The notes under the pieces are model-generated. The model was not told where the DNA came from, searched no databases, and saw only the letters and a list, made by a program, of their open reading frames with translations. Shown piece after piece: positions 1 to 6,249 of a DNA stretch of 12,625 nucleotides. The stretch is taken from contig UPXV01000049.1 of NCBI GenBank assembly GCA_900538465.1, positions 1 to 12,625 on the forward strand. The letters are read 5' to 3'. Each line of letters opens with the position of its first letter. Position 1 is the stretch's first letter. The position numbers and the translations under genes are program-made. The DNA comes from an uncultured Erysipelotrichaceae bacterium (GTDB lineage: Bacteria > Bacillota_I > Bacilli_A > Erysipelotrichales > Coprobacillaceae).

Positions 1-1
1 A

Positions 2-346
2 GTTAATAGTAAAAAGTTTTTAAAGATTATCAAAGAACAGGAAGGAGAGAAAGTGATTATGTGTACATCATTGGATTTATTTGCAAAAAGGAATAGAAAA
101 GCTGGATTTAATGAAGGAAAGAATGTTGGGAAAAAGGTAGGATTAGACATTGGAAAAAGGGAAGGAAGAAACGAAGGAAAAAAGACAATGTTAATAGAGT
201 TGTTACAGACAAAGATTGATAATTTATCTAAGGAAACAATTCAATTAATTAGAAGCTGCAATCGAAAAGAGTTAGAACAATTAACAAAACAGTTTGTTAT
301 GATCAACAGTCAGGAAGATATTTTAGAAATATTAGACATGCAATAA
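2..346 (+). CDS. C-terminal part of Rpn-family / PD-(D/E)XK nuclease-type 'transposase' (5' truncated by window)
   Basis: The reading frame is open from the left edge to a TAA at 344-346, so only the last part of a longer protein is visible. The nuclease core is outside the window. What remains is a short helix, an MCTSLDLF segment, then a tail in which glycine recurs at every fourth residue seven times, followed by a charged helical end. Tails of this G-x-x-x kind (often EGKxEGKx) are typical of the Rpn recombination-promoting nuclease family in Firmicutes, which is why I assign it there. No catalytic residues can be checked. A Shine-Dalgarno-like stretch lies in frame at 41-49 before a GTG at 53, so a shorter product starting there is possible. 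The gene ends directly at a strong terminator. The family call rests on the tail alone. Confidence 0.6.
   Translation, partial: VNSKKFLKIIKEQEGEKVIMCTSLDLFAKRNRKAGFNEGKNVGKKVGLDIGKREGRNEGKKTMLIELLQTKIDNLSKETIQLIRSCNRKELEQLTKQFVMINSQEDILEILDMQ
41..55 (+). promoter_or_regulatory. Candidate internal ribosome binding site and GTG start inside the Rpn-like gene
   Basis: GAAGGAGAG at 41-49 is followed by GTG at 53-55, with 5 nt between GGAG and GTG, and by ATG at 59. Both are in frame with the Rpn-like tail and would yield a product of 97 or 95 residues. The bases also encode an ordinary QEGEK stretch, so the motif could be coincidental. Short products from internal starts of rpn genes are known in E. 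coli, where they inhibit the full-length nuclease. Confidence 0.35.
104..178 (+). repeat. Glycine-tetrad coding repeat (12-nt period) in the Rpn-like tail
   Basis: Seven glycine codons fall exactly 12 nt apart, at 104, 116, 128, 140, 152, 164 and 176. They are separated by mostly lysine, glutamate and asparagine codons. This gives a low-complexity G-x-x-x tail. Such repeats expand and contract easily by slippage and are common in this family. Confidence 0.75.
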
Positions 347-380
347 GAAAACCAGAAATTTAATTCTGGTTTTCTTATTT
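342..380 (+). terminator. Intrinsic terminator after the Rpn-like gene
   Basis: Arms 342-357 and 364-379 pair over 16 bp with a 6-nt loop, and the 13-bp core AAGAAAACCAGAA/TTCTGGTTTTCTT is perfect. A T-rich stretch follows. The left arm overlaps the stop codon, so the Rpn-like gene ends its transcript here. Confidence 0.85.
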
Positions 381-525
381 TAATGGTATATGTAATCAAT
401 AATTTCCTTTACTATTTTTATTTTTGTACAAGAATCACCATTGAAAATATCTATAACAAGATAATTTTCTAGCAATACAAAGTTTTATCAAGTAATATAT
501 AAGATATAGAAGATGAGGTATGAAG

Positions 526-1125
526 ATGAAATTATATAGACCAGTGGGATTATATGAGATGAAAAAAATATTAGAAACGGATTGTAAAGCATTTCCTCCT
601 AGACAAAAAGAACAACCTTATTTCTATCCAGTTTTAAATAAGTCTTATGCTAAGGAAATAGCTTTTTGGAATGTAAAAGATAAAGATTCAGGATATGTAG
701 GTTTTATAACTGAATTTGATGTTGAGGATTCATACATAGAAAAATATGATGTTCATTGTGTTGGCAATGAAACGCATTTAGAGTTATGGATACCTGCAGA
801 GGATCTTCATAATTTTAATAAGAATATTATCAATCAAATAAAGATTGTTGATGTTTATTATGGCGATGATTATAAGGGGTTACCACCAAGAGGTGTATCA
901 GGTTTTAAAGAGACAGATGTTTATAAACAAATAGAATTATTACAAAATATTATCGAATATAATGAATTTGATTTTTATGGAACTGTCTTGGTTGAATGGG
1001 AATTATTAAATTTAAATTTACTTTTTTGGAAAAGTTTGGGTGTTGATTCATATCTTATCAACAAAATTGTTGAATATTTACAACTTACACATAAATGCTT
1101 TATATCAGAATTATTATTACAATAA
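526..1125 (+). CDS. Protein of the family labelled 'ADP-ribosylation/crystallin J1' (function unproven)
   Basis: A 199-residue soluble protein. The N-terminal half contains the pattern MKLYRPVGL, then AFPPR, YPVLN.xYA, a GYVGFITEFDV stretch, an LELWIPAEDL stretch and a short region of the form xYYGDDYKG. I recognise this series from small Firmicutes proteins that databases call 'ADP-ribosylation/crystallin J1'. That name is historical: I see no ADP-ribosylglycohydrolase metal-binding motifs, so the real activity is unknown. The last ~75 residues form an aromatic- and leucine-rich, probably helical extension. The start is placed at ATG 526, not 520: GAGG at 515-518 is 7 nt from 526 but only 1 nt from 520, and the family begins MKLYRP. 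It stands alone, between the upstream terminator and a convergent small gene. No good promoter could be fixed in the A/T-rich 381-525 stretch. Confidence 0.75.
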   Translation: MKLYRPVGLYEMKKILETDCKAFPPRQKEQPYFYPVLNKSYAKEIAFWNVKDKDSGYVGFITEFDVEDSYIEKYDVHCVGNETHLELWIPAEDLHNFNKNIINQIKIVDVYYGDDYKGLPPRGVSGFKETDVYKQIELLQNIIEYNEFDFYGTVLVEWELLNLNLLFWKSLGVDSYLINKIVEYLQLTHKCFISELLLQ

Positions 1126-1127
1126 TC

Positions 1128-1155
1128 AAAAAAGATACAGTTTTCTCTGTATCTT
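1128..1155 (-). terminator. Intrinsic terminator of the small minus-strand gene
   Basis: AAGATACAG at 1132-1140 pairs perfectly with CTGTATCTT at 1147-1155 around a 6-nt loop. On the minus strand the hairpin is followed by a run of six U (A run at 1128-1133). On the plus strand no U run follows. It therefore chiefly serves the gene ending at 1174, 19 nt away. Confidence 0.75.
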
Positions 1156-1173
1156 AGGTGCTCAATGTATCGA

Positions 1174-1305
1174 TTAATTACCGCCGGGTCCATCCTGGCG
1201 TTTTCTATCATCTGGATAATACTTTAGATTGTTATTAGTCCACTGATTGTCTGTAGCAGTTTTTTTGTTTTCTTTGTTTTGTTTATTCAATTTTTCTTTC
1301 GACAT
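1174..1305 (-). CDS. Small hypothetical protein, 43 residues, ending in DGPGGN
   Basis: On the minus strand an ATG at 1305 opens a 43-codon frame ending in TAA at 1174. The protein has a lysine/asparagine-rich N-terminal half (MSKEKLNKQNKENKK), a central DNQWTNNNLKYYPDD stretch and a C-terminus DRKRQDGPGGN. GGAG (plus-strand 1314-1317) lies 8 nt upstream of this ATG. An earlier in-frame ATG at 1311 is only about 2 nt from the same GGAG and is less likely. A dedicated terminator follows the stop. The composition is hydrophilic, with no membrane segment or signal peptide, and the chain is probably flexible. The combination of ribosome binding site, terminator and non-random C-terminus argues for a real gene. 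I do not know its function. It overlaps a longer but unsupported reading frame on the same strand. Confidence 0.7.
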   Translation of the reverse strand: MSKEKLNKQNKENKKTATDNQWTNNNLKYYPDDRKRQDGPGGN

Positions 1306-1368
1306 TTTCATCACTCCGATATTATTTTGTGAAACAAAGACGAAAATATTCATTTTTTATAAAAAAAT

Positions 1369-1397
1369 TTTCAATCTATTTTATGAAGCGTTATAAT
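1369..1397 (+). promoter_or_regulatory. Sigma-A type promoter of the cutC operon
   Basis: TTTCAA at 1369-1374, a 17-nt spacer and a perfect TATAAT at 1392-1397. The predicted transcription start is near 1404, giving a very short leader that begins at the ribosome binding site AGGTGA (1404-1409). Because the -10 box covers the ATG at 1396, translation must start downstream, at 1417. Confidence 0.7.
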
Positions 1398-1416
1398 GGA
1401 TACAGGTGATATAAAA

Positions 1417-2175
1417 ATGAAAAGACAAATAGAAATTAGATGTGGAAGTTATAGTGATGCATTAAATGCACAAAATGGAGGAGCTTCTCGCATTATTTTA
1501 AGTAATGGATTATATTTGGGTGGATTAACACCAAGTATTGGAACACTTTTAAAGGTGAAAGAAAATACAGATTTAGAGGTTATTTGTTTAGTGAGACCTA
1601 GAACGGCTGGCTTTTATTATAATGATAACGAATTTGAGACGATGATGTTAGATGCAGAAGTTTTGTTAGATAATGGTGCTGATGGGATTGCTTTTGGTTT
1701 TTTAGATGAAGAATGTGATATTGATATTGTTCATACAAGAAAGATGGTTGATTTAATTCATTCTTATCATAAGAAAGCTTTTTTTAATCAAGCTATTGAT
1801 TGTGTTTATGATATAGATAAAACAATGTGTATTTTCATTACAATGGGTGTTGAAGGAATTTATACAAGTGGTCAACAAAAAAATGCTTTGAAAGGAAAAG
1901 AAATGGTTCATTATTTACAAGATACTTATGGTCAAGGGATTGAAGTTATTGCAGTAGAAGGAATTGATGTGGATAATCTCACAAAGTATATGGATGATAC
2001 AGGAATCTTTATTTATCAAACAGCATGTCTTGATTGGGATATTGATCCTACAACAATAAAAGCAGATGGATTATTTGATTATCATGATGGTGAGTATGAA
2101 AAAGTGAATTGGGAATTAGTTGAAGCTTATGTAGAGGAAGTAGAAGATGATTTATATGATTTTGAGATTATGTGA
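1417..2175 (+). CDS. cutC: Divergent CutC family protein (copper homeostasis protein-like TIM barrel)
   Basis: 252 residues, the usual CutC length, predicted to be a cytoplasmic TIM barrel. Family landmarks are an N-terminal EIRCGSYSDALNAQNGGA (residues 6-23), GGLTPSIGTL (35-44), RPR (60-62), ADGIAFG (88-94) and TSGQQKNALKG (150-160). CutC has been linked to copper tolerance, but its biochemical function is not settled. Several usual signatures are altered: the RxELC-type strand is RIILS (25-29), RPRGGDF is RPRTAGF (60-66) and TFHRAFD is FFNQAID (122-128). A ligand or catalytic role of those residues may thus be lost or changed. The C-terminus is acidic. The start is ATG 1417, because AGGTGA is 7 nt upstream and the alternative ATG at 1396 lies in the promoter. 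It is followed after 8 nt by the Nudix gene, which indicates co-transcription. Confidence 0.85.
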   Translation: MKRQIEIRCGSYSDALNAQNGGASRIILSNGLYLGGLTPSIGTLLKVKENTDLEVICLVRPRTAGFYYNDNEFETMMLDAEVLLDNGADGIAFGFLDEECDIDIVHTRKMVDLIHSYHKKAFFNQAIDCVYDIDKTMCIFITMGVEGIYTSGQQKNALKGKEMVHYLQDTYGQGIEVIAVEGIDVDNLTKYMDDTGIFIYQTACLDWDIDPTTIKADGLFDYHDGEYEKVNWELVEAYVEEVEDDLYDFEIM

Positions 2176-2183
2176 GGTAGATT

Positions 2184-2762
2184 ATGAATTTTAAAGAAGA
2201 AATTAGAAATTATCAACCAATTAATGAACAAGAAATCCAAGATCAAAAAGTCATTATTCAATTAATTGAACAATCTCCCTATATTTTAACAAGAGATAAT
2301 TATGTTGCCCATATCACAAGTTCTGGCTTTATTATGAATCAAACTCTTACAAAAGTCTTGATGATTCACCATAATATTATGAAAAAATGGGCATGGACAG
2401 GTGGACATGCGGATGGAGAAAGTGATTTATTAGCTGTTGCACTCAAAGAAGCGAGAGAAGAAACCGGTGTTAAAGATATTCAACCTTTATCCCCTCAAAT
2501 CGCTTCATTAGATATTTTACCTGTTTCCAGTCATTTTAAAAATGGTTGTTATGTGAATACACATTTACATTTGTCGGTTGCTTATCTATTGATATGTGAT
2601 GAGAAACAGCCTTTAAAGATATGTGAAAAAGAAAATAGTGGAGTGGAATGGATTGATATTGATATGATTAATCATCACTATTTTAGTGAACATGATGTTT
2701 ATCTCTATCACAAATTAATAGATCGTGCTCAAAAGGAGGCTGAGAAAATAAGATGGAAATAA
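2184..2762 (+). CDS. Nudix hydrolase
   Basis: 192 residues. The Nudix box is visible as GGHADGESDLLAVALKEAREETGV (residues 73-96, given here in two parts: GGHADGES, then LLAVALKEAREETGV). It keeps the glycine, the EE pair that binds Mg2+ and the final TG, with lysine replacing the usual arginine of the REuxEExGu core. The subfamily with GGHADG before the helix is common in Firmicutes. Nudix enzymes cleave nucleoside diphosphates linked to another group; the substrate here cannot be read from sequence. Residues ~1-40 form an N-terminal helix, and a VEWI-type strand follows near residue 150. GAGGT just before ATG 2184 overlaps the cutC stop. The 3' end overlaps the LysR start by 10 nt, so the three genes probably form one transcript. 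Confidence 0.9.
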   Translation: MNFKEEIRNYQPINEQEIQDQKVIIQLIEQSPYILTRDNYVAHITSSGFIMNQTLTKVLMIHHNIMKKWAWTGGHADGESDLLAVALKEAREETGVKDIQPLSPQIASLDILPVSSHFKNGCYVNTHLHLSVAYLLICDEKQPLKICEKENSGVEWIDIDMINHHYFSEHDVYLYHKLIDRAQKEAEKIRWK

Positions 2763-3634
2763 GAGTTTTAAAATATTTTCTTGCAGTTGCAAGAGAAGAA
2801 AATATAACGAAAGCTGCAGAAGTTTTACATATTACTCAACCAACATTATCTAGACAGTTAATGCAATTGGAAGATGAATTAGGAGCACAATTGTATATTC
2901 GTGGAAAGAATAAAATTACGCTCACTGAAGAAGGAATGTTGTTAAGAAGAAGAGCAGAAGAAATTGTTGATTTAGCCGATAAAACAGAAAGAGAATTTTT
3001 ACAAAGAGAAGATTTGATTGCGGGAGAAATTTACATAGGGGCTGGAGAAACTTATGCAATGCGTCAAGTTGCTAAAATGATGAAAGAATTTAGTATACAA
3101 TATCCACAAGTTCAATATCACTTATTTAGTGGACAGGCTGATGATATTAAAGAAAGAATTGATAAAGGCTTAATTGATTTTGGCCTTCTTACTGAACCAG
3201 TTGATATTGAAAAATATGATTTTGCAAGACTTAATTATAAAGAAAGATGGGGAATTATTGTTCCTAATGATAGTGTTTTAGCTTCAAAAGAACATGTAAC
3301 CCCTCAAGATTTAATTAATCAACCTTTATTGATTCCTCAACGTTCAATAGTCCAAAATGAAATCGCACATTGGTTTGGAGAAGATCATGAAAAACTGAAT
3401 ATTATAGCAACCCATAATCTTATTTATAATGCAGCCATATGGGTAGCAGAAGGTATGGGATATGCTTTTACAATTGATAAGTTATTTTATGGTGATGAGG
3501 AAATTCCAGTTACTTTTGTACCCCTCTATCCGACTTTAGAAACAGGGACGGTTATTGTCTGGAAGAAACATCAGATATTCTCACCAGCGATGTCACGTCT
3601 AATTGAAAAAATCAGACAAACATTTAAAGCTTAA
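2753..3634 (+). CDS. LysR family transcriptional regulator
   Basis: 293 residues, the normal family length. Residues 1-60 hold the winged helix-turn-helix: MEIRVLKYFLAVAREENIT, then KAAEVLHITQPTLSRQL, then LEDELGAQLYIR. A linker helix follows, and from about residue 90 a periplasmic-binding-protein-like effector domain (GEIYIGAGET, then DFGLL and a C-terminal TVIVWKK strand). It should bind DNA as a tetramer and respond to a small effector. Its target is unknown: unlike many LysR genes it is not divergent from its neighbour but is the third gene of the cutC-Nudix unit. AAGGAGG at 2733-2739 is 13 nt upstream of ATG 2753, a long spacing that may lower translation. No alternative start in frame fits better. 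The next gene has its own promoter, inside the 3' end of this one. Confidence 0.92.
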   Translation: MEIRVLKYFLAVAREENITKAAEVLHITQPTLSRQLMQLEDELGAQLYIRGKNKITLTEEGMLLRRRAEEIVDLADKTEREFLQREDLIAGEIYIGAGETYAMRQVAKMMKEFSIQYPQVQYHLFSGQADDIKERIDKGLIDFGLLTEPVDIEKYDFARLNYKERWGIIVPNDSVLASKEHVTPQDLINQPLLIPQRSIVQNEIAHWFGEDHEKLNIIATHNLIYNAAIWVAEGMGYAFTIDKLFYGDEEIPVTFVPLYPTLETGTVIVWKKHQIFSPAMSRLIEKIRQTFKA

Positions 3635-3651
3635 AAAAGACATGTTATAAT
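3623..3651 (+). promoter_or_regulatory. Extended -10 promoter of the ROK kinase gene
   Basis: TGTTATAAT at 3643-3651 is a perfect extended -10 element, with a weak TTTAAA 17 nt upstream at 3623-3628 that lies in the end of the LysR gene. The predicted start is near 3658, which leaves a ~21-nt leader containing AGGAGG at 3667-3672. Confidence 0.65.
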
Positions 3652-3678
3652 AAAACAAAGAGAAATAGGAGGATTATA

Positions 3679-4575
3679 ATGGAATACTTAGTTTTAGATG
3701 TCGGTGGAAGTGCCATCAAATATGCACTTATGAATGATGAATTAGAAATGCTAGAAAAAGGAAAAGTGCCAACTCCAAAAGAAGGATTAGAAGAATTTAA
3801 ACAGGCAGTTCAATCTATTTATCAAAAATATCAAGAAAGAGTAGATGGAATTGCTATGTCTTTACCAGGACTTATCAATAAACATACACGTTTAGTTCAA
3901 GTTCCAGGTGCTTTGGAATATAATTTAGGAGTAGACATTTTAGCAGAATTACAGTCAGTTACAACAAATCGTTTAACAATTGAAAATGATGCAAAATGTG
4001 CAGCTTTATGTGAAGTCGAATATGGAAGTTTAAAAGGTACTGATGTCGGAGCTGTTTGTATTATTGGTAGTGGTATTGGTGGTGGTGTCACTATTGGTGA
4101 TAAAGTTTTTACAGGAACTCATGGTTTTGCGGGTGAGTTTAGTTACCTATCTACAGATTGGACAAAACAACTTGGCTTTGAAGCTAAGTGGGGATATGAT
4201 AGCAGTGCATTATATTTAGTGGCTTCTATTGCCCATGCAGTTGGAGAAGATCCAAAAACATTTGATGGTATGAAAGCTTTTGAATACTGTAATCAAGGTG
4301 ATGAACGTGCTTTAACTGCTTTAAAAGCTTATACTGATAAATTAGCAATGGGATTATTCAACATTCAAGCAACTGTTGATCCGGATAAAATAGCTATTGG
4401 TGGGGGAATTAGTCAACAACCTATCTTACATGAATACATTCAAAAATCATTAGATCAAATCTATGAAAAAATGCCAATCCCAATTCCAAGAGTTCAAATT
4501 GTACCATGTACTTATTACAATGATTCTAATCTTGTAGGAGCACTTGCAAACTATAAGAAAACATATAATGCCTAG
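3679..4575 (+). CDS. ROK family sugar kinase
   Basis: 298 residues. Visible motifs are an N-terminal phosphate-binding LDVGGSAIKYAL (residues 6-17), IENDAKCAAL (101-110) with the catalytic aspartate D104, IGSGIGGGV (129-137) and HGFAGEF (148-154). The CxCGxxGCxE zinc motif and the histidine of EIGH seen in ROK glucokinases and repressors are missing: residues 153-156 read EFSY. There is no N-terminal DNA-binding domain, so it is a kinase rather than a ROK repressor. The short zinc-less form resembles beta-glucoside kinase-type ROK proteins, but the sugar cannot be assigned. It probably phosphorylates a cytoplasmic sugar delivered by a non-PTS route or released by hydrolysis. It has its own promoter and ends about 55 nt before a strong terminator. 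Confidence 0.9.
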   Translation: MEYLVLDVGGSAIKYALMNDELEMLEKGKVPTPKEGLEEFKQAVQSIYQKYQERVDGIAMSLPGLINKHTRLVQVPGALEYNLGVDILAELQSVTTNRLTIENDAKCAALCEVEYGSLKGTDVGAVCIIGSGIGGGVTIGDKVFTGTHGFAGEFSYLSTDWTKQLGFEAKWGYDSSALYLVASIAHAVGEDPKTFDGMKAFEYCNQGDERALTALKAYTDKLAMGLFNIQATVDPDKIAIGGGISQQPILHEYIQKSLDQIYEKMPIPIPRVQIVPCTYYNDSNLVGALANYKKTYNA

Positions 4576-4605
4576 TAAGCATTATATGAAATAGATTATA
4601 GGTAT

Positions 4606-4634
4606 TAGACATAATTGAATAGAAACTATAAAAT
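4606..4634 (+). promoter_or_regulatory. Candidate promoter of the merR-MFS operon, nested in a terminator
   Basis: TAGACA at 4606-4611 and TAAAAT at 4629-4634 each match consensus at 5 of 6 positions with a 17-nt spacer. Transcription would start near 4641, inside the hairpin at 4630-4665, so this transcript would lack most of the left arm and escape termination. The 18 nt between the hairpin's T run and ATG 4684 leave no room for another promoter. Confidence 0.5.
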
Positions 4635-4665
4635 GTAGATGTCAAAAGGATATCTACATTTTTTT
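4630..4665 (+). terminator. Strong intrinsic terminator after the ROK kinase gene
   Basis: AAAATGTAGAT (4630-4640) pairs with ATCTACATTTT (4652-4662). Three further pairs (one G-U) extend the stem to a 5-nt loop at 4644-4648, and a run of seven T begins at 4659. The same dyad could act as a DNA operator next to merR, but the hairpin-plus-T-run form favours termination. Confidence 0.85.
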
Positions 4666-4683
4666 GTTGTAAGGAGGCATGTT

Positions 4684-5046
4684 ATGAAAATTAAAGAAGT
4701 CAGTGAAAAGTACAATGTTCCCATGACTGCATTAAGATATTATGAAAAAGCAGGATTGTTCAATCAAGTCAAAAGAATCAATGGCATAAGAGAATATGAT
4801 GATTTGGATATTGAAAGATTAAGTTTAATCTTAACTTTAAAAAAAGCTGGTGTCCATATTGAAAACATTTTGAAATATGTTCAACTAGATGAACAAGGAC
4901 AATCAACATCAATCCAAAGAATCCGTATTTTAAAGCAAGAAAGAAATAATATCTTAGATGAGATTCATCAACGTCAAAAAAACTTAGATACATTAGATTG
5001 TTTAATTTATAAATTAAAGGAGGAAAACAATGAAAACAAACAATAA
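4684..5046 (+). CDS. MerR family transcriptional regulator
   Basis: 120 residues from ATG 4684, which has AAGGAGG 6 nt upstream. Longer in-frame starts back to 4639 lie inside the terminator hairpin and are rejected. Residues 1-70 form the MerR winged helix: MKIKEVSEKYNVPMTALRYY, then EKAGLF, then REYDDLDIERLSLILTLKKAG. Residues ~75-115 form the dimerisation coiled coil (QRIRILKQERNNILDEIHQ and onward). There is no sizeable effector domain and no cysteine cluster for metals (the only cysteine is near the C-terminus), so a metal sensor is unlikely; it may sense a small molecule or a partner. It overlaps the transporter gene by 17 nt, so it likely controls its own operon. No 19-20 nt spacer MerR-type promoter was found upstream. 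Confidence 0.9.
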   Translation: MKIKEVSEKYNVPMTALRYYEKAGLFNQVKRINGIREYDDLDIERLSLILTLKKAGVHIENILKYVQLDEQGQSTSIQRIRILKQERNNILDEIHQRQKNLDTLDCLIYKLKEENNENKQ

Positions 5047-6238
5047 AAAACCTTGGATTATTTTAGCTTTATGTTGTGGTTTAGCAGCTTCATCAATTGG
5101 GGTATCCATTAACTCATCAGGAGTTTTCTATACACCTGTTTCAGAAAGTTTGCATATGATGCGAGGAACATTTTCGATGCATATGACAATTTTCTCATTA
5201 GTCACAGCCATTACTTCATTATTTGTTCCACGCTTAATGGAAAAGTTTTCTTATAAAATGATTTTAACTGTCAGTGTTTTCACTGCTGTTGTTTCAACTG
5301 GATTAATGGCATTAGGAAATAGTGCTATTGTGTTTTATGCTTTAGGGGCTATTCGAGGAATGAGTACAGCCATGTTTTCAATTGTTCCATTAACTTTGGT
5401 TATTAATGGTTGGTTCGAAAAGAAACATGGTCTTGCAACAAGTATAGTTTTTGGATTTAGTGGGTTAGCAGGTTCTATTTGTTCACCAATCTTATCAAGT
5501 TGCATTGAAACATTTGGATGGCAAATGGGTTATATCATAAAAGCAATTATTCTTTTATGTTTATGCTTACCAGCAGTTTTATATCCATTTCATGTTGATG
5601 CAAGGGATGATGGGTATTTACCATATGGTTATGAAGAAAAGAAAGAAAATGATGTTTCTGTAGAAAGTCCAACTTTCCATTTTATAACAGTTGCCTTTAT
5701 CAGTTTCTTTGTCTTTGGTTTAATGTGTAGTTGTATTACAAGTGTTACCCAACATCTTCCAGGATTTGCTGAATCTATTGGTTATAGTAGTGTTGTTGGA
5801 GCTTCACTTTTATCAGCAGGAATGGTAGGGAATATTATTTCTAAATTGGTTATTGGAACATTGAGTGATCATTTTGGTTCAATGAAAGCAACGATTGTTA
5901 TGATTATTACCAATACTTTAGGAATTGTGATGTTGATGATGGGAAAATCAGAACTTCTCTTATTAGTTGGAGCATTCTTATTTGGTTCTTGTTATTCAAT
6001 TGGAGCAGTTGCTTTACCATTACTTACAAAACATTTCTTTGGTAGTGATAACTATGCCAAAGCCTTTCCTAGTATTTCCTTTGCATCCAATTTAGGAGCA
6101 GCTATCTCACTATCAATGGTTGGATATATTTATGATTTCTTTGGTTCATATATGTACGCATTTATGATTGCATTGATAATGATTGCCTTAGCAGTCCTAT
6201 TACTAGCAATCACTTCAACTTTCACAAAACAACATTAG
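5030..6238 (+). CDS. Major facilitator superfamily transporter (OFA/OxlT-like)
   Basis: 402 residues with twelve predicted membrane segments (roughly residues 8-30, 48-68, 76-95, 98-118, 136-156, 168-187, 216-236, 253-275, 287-304, 308-331, 346-368, 374-396) and a cytoplasmic loop at 188-215. The RLMEKFSYK motif between segments 2 and 3, NGWFEKKHGLATS between 4 and 5, and a DDGYLPYG stretch in the central loop resemble the oxalate/formate antiporter-like branch of MFS, which carries organic anions and many unknown solutes. AAAGGAGG at 5016-5023 lies 6 nt before ATG 5030. The gene overlaps merR upstream and its stop codon abuts the next ribosome binding site, so it is central to the four-gene operon. 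Substrate and direction are not known. Confidence 0.9.
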   Translation: MKTNNKKPWIILALCCGLAASSIGVSINSSGVFYTPVSESLHMMRGTFSMHMTIFSLVTAITSLFVPRLMEKFSYKMILTVSVFTAVVSTGLMALGNSAIVFYALGAIRGMSTAMFSIVPLTLVINGWFEKKHGLATSIVFGFSGLAGSICSPILSSCIETFGWQMGYIIKAIILLCLCLPAVLYPFHVDARDDGYLPYGYEEKKENDVSVESPTFHFITVAFISFFVFGLMCSCITSVTQHLPGFAESIGYSSVVGASLLSAGMVGNIISKLVIGTLSDHFGSMKATIVMIITNTLGIVMLMMGKSELLLLVGAFLFGSCYSIGAVALPLLTKHFFGSDNYAKAFPSISFASNLGAAISLSMVGYIYDFFGSYMYAFMIALIMIALAVLLLAITSTFTKQH

Positions 6239-6249
6239 GAGGAAAATAT

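Noticed and set aside
975..1211. 78-codon minus-strand reading frame
   Set aside because: It overlaps the clear crystallin J1-like gene and the small gene at 1174-1305, runs through the terminator hairpin, and has no ribosome binding site or recognisable protein pattern.
1396..1416. Upstream ATG giving CutC seven extra residues
   Set aside because: This ATG lies in the TATAAT box, and the ribosome binding site AGGTGA is downstream of it and fits ATG 1417.
3897..4091. Minus-strand reading frame inside the ROK gene
   Set aside because: Shadow frame with proline/threonine-rich sequence opposite conserved ROK motifs; no ribosome binding site.
4639..4683. Longer start for the MerR protein (15 extra residues)
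   Set aside because: The region is the terminator hairpin and T run; MerR proteins begin at the MKIKEV-type sequence, which has AAGGAGG 6 nt upstream.
4778..4993. Minus-strand reading frame opposite merR
   Set aside because: Shadow of a well-supported MerR gene with no start signals.
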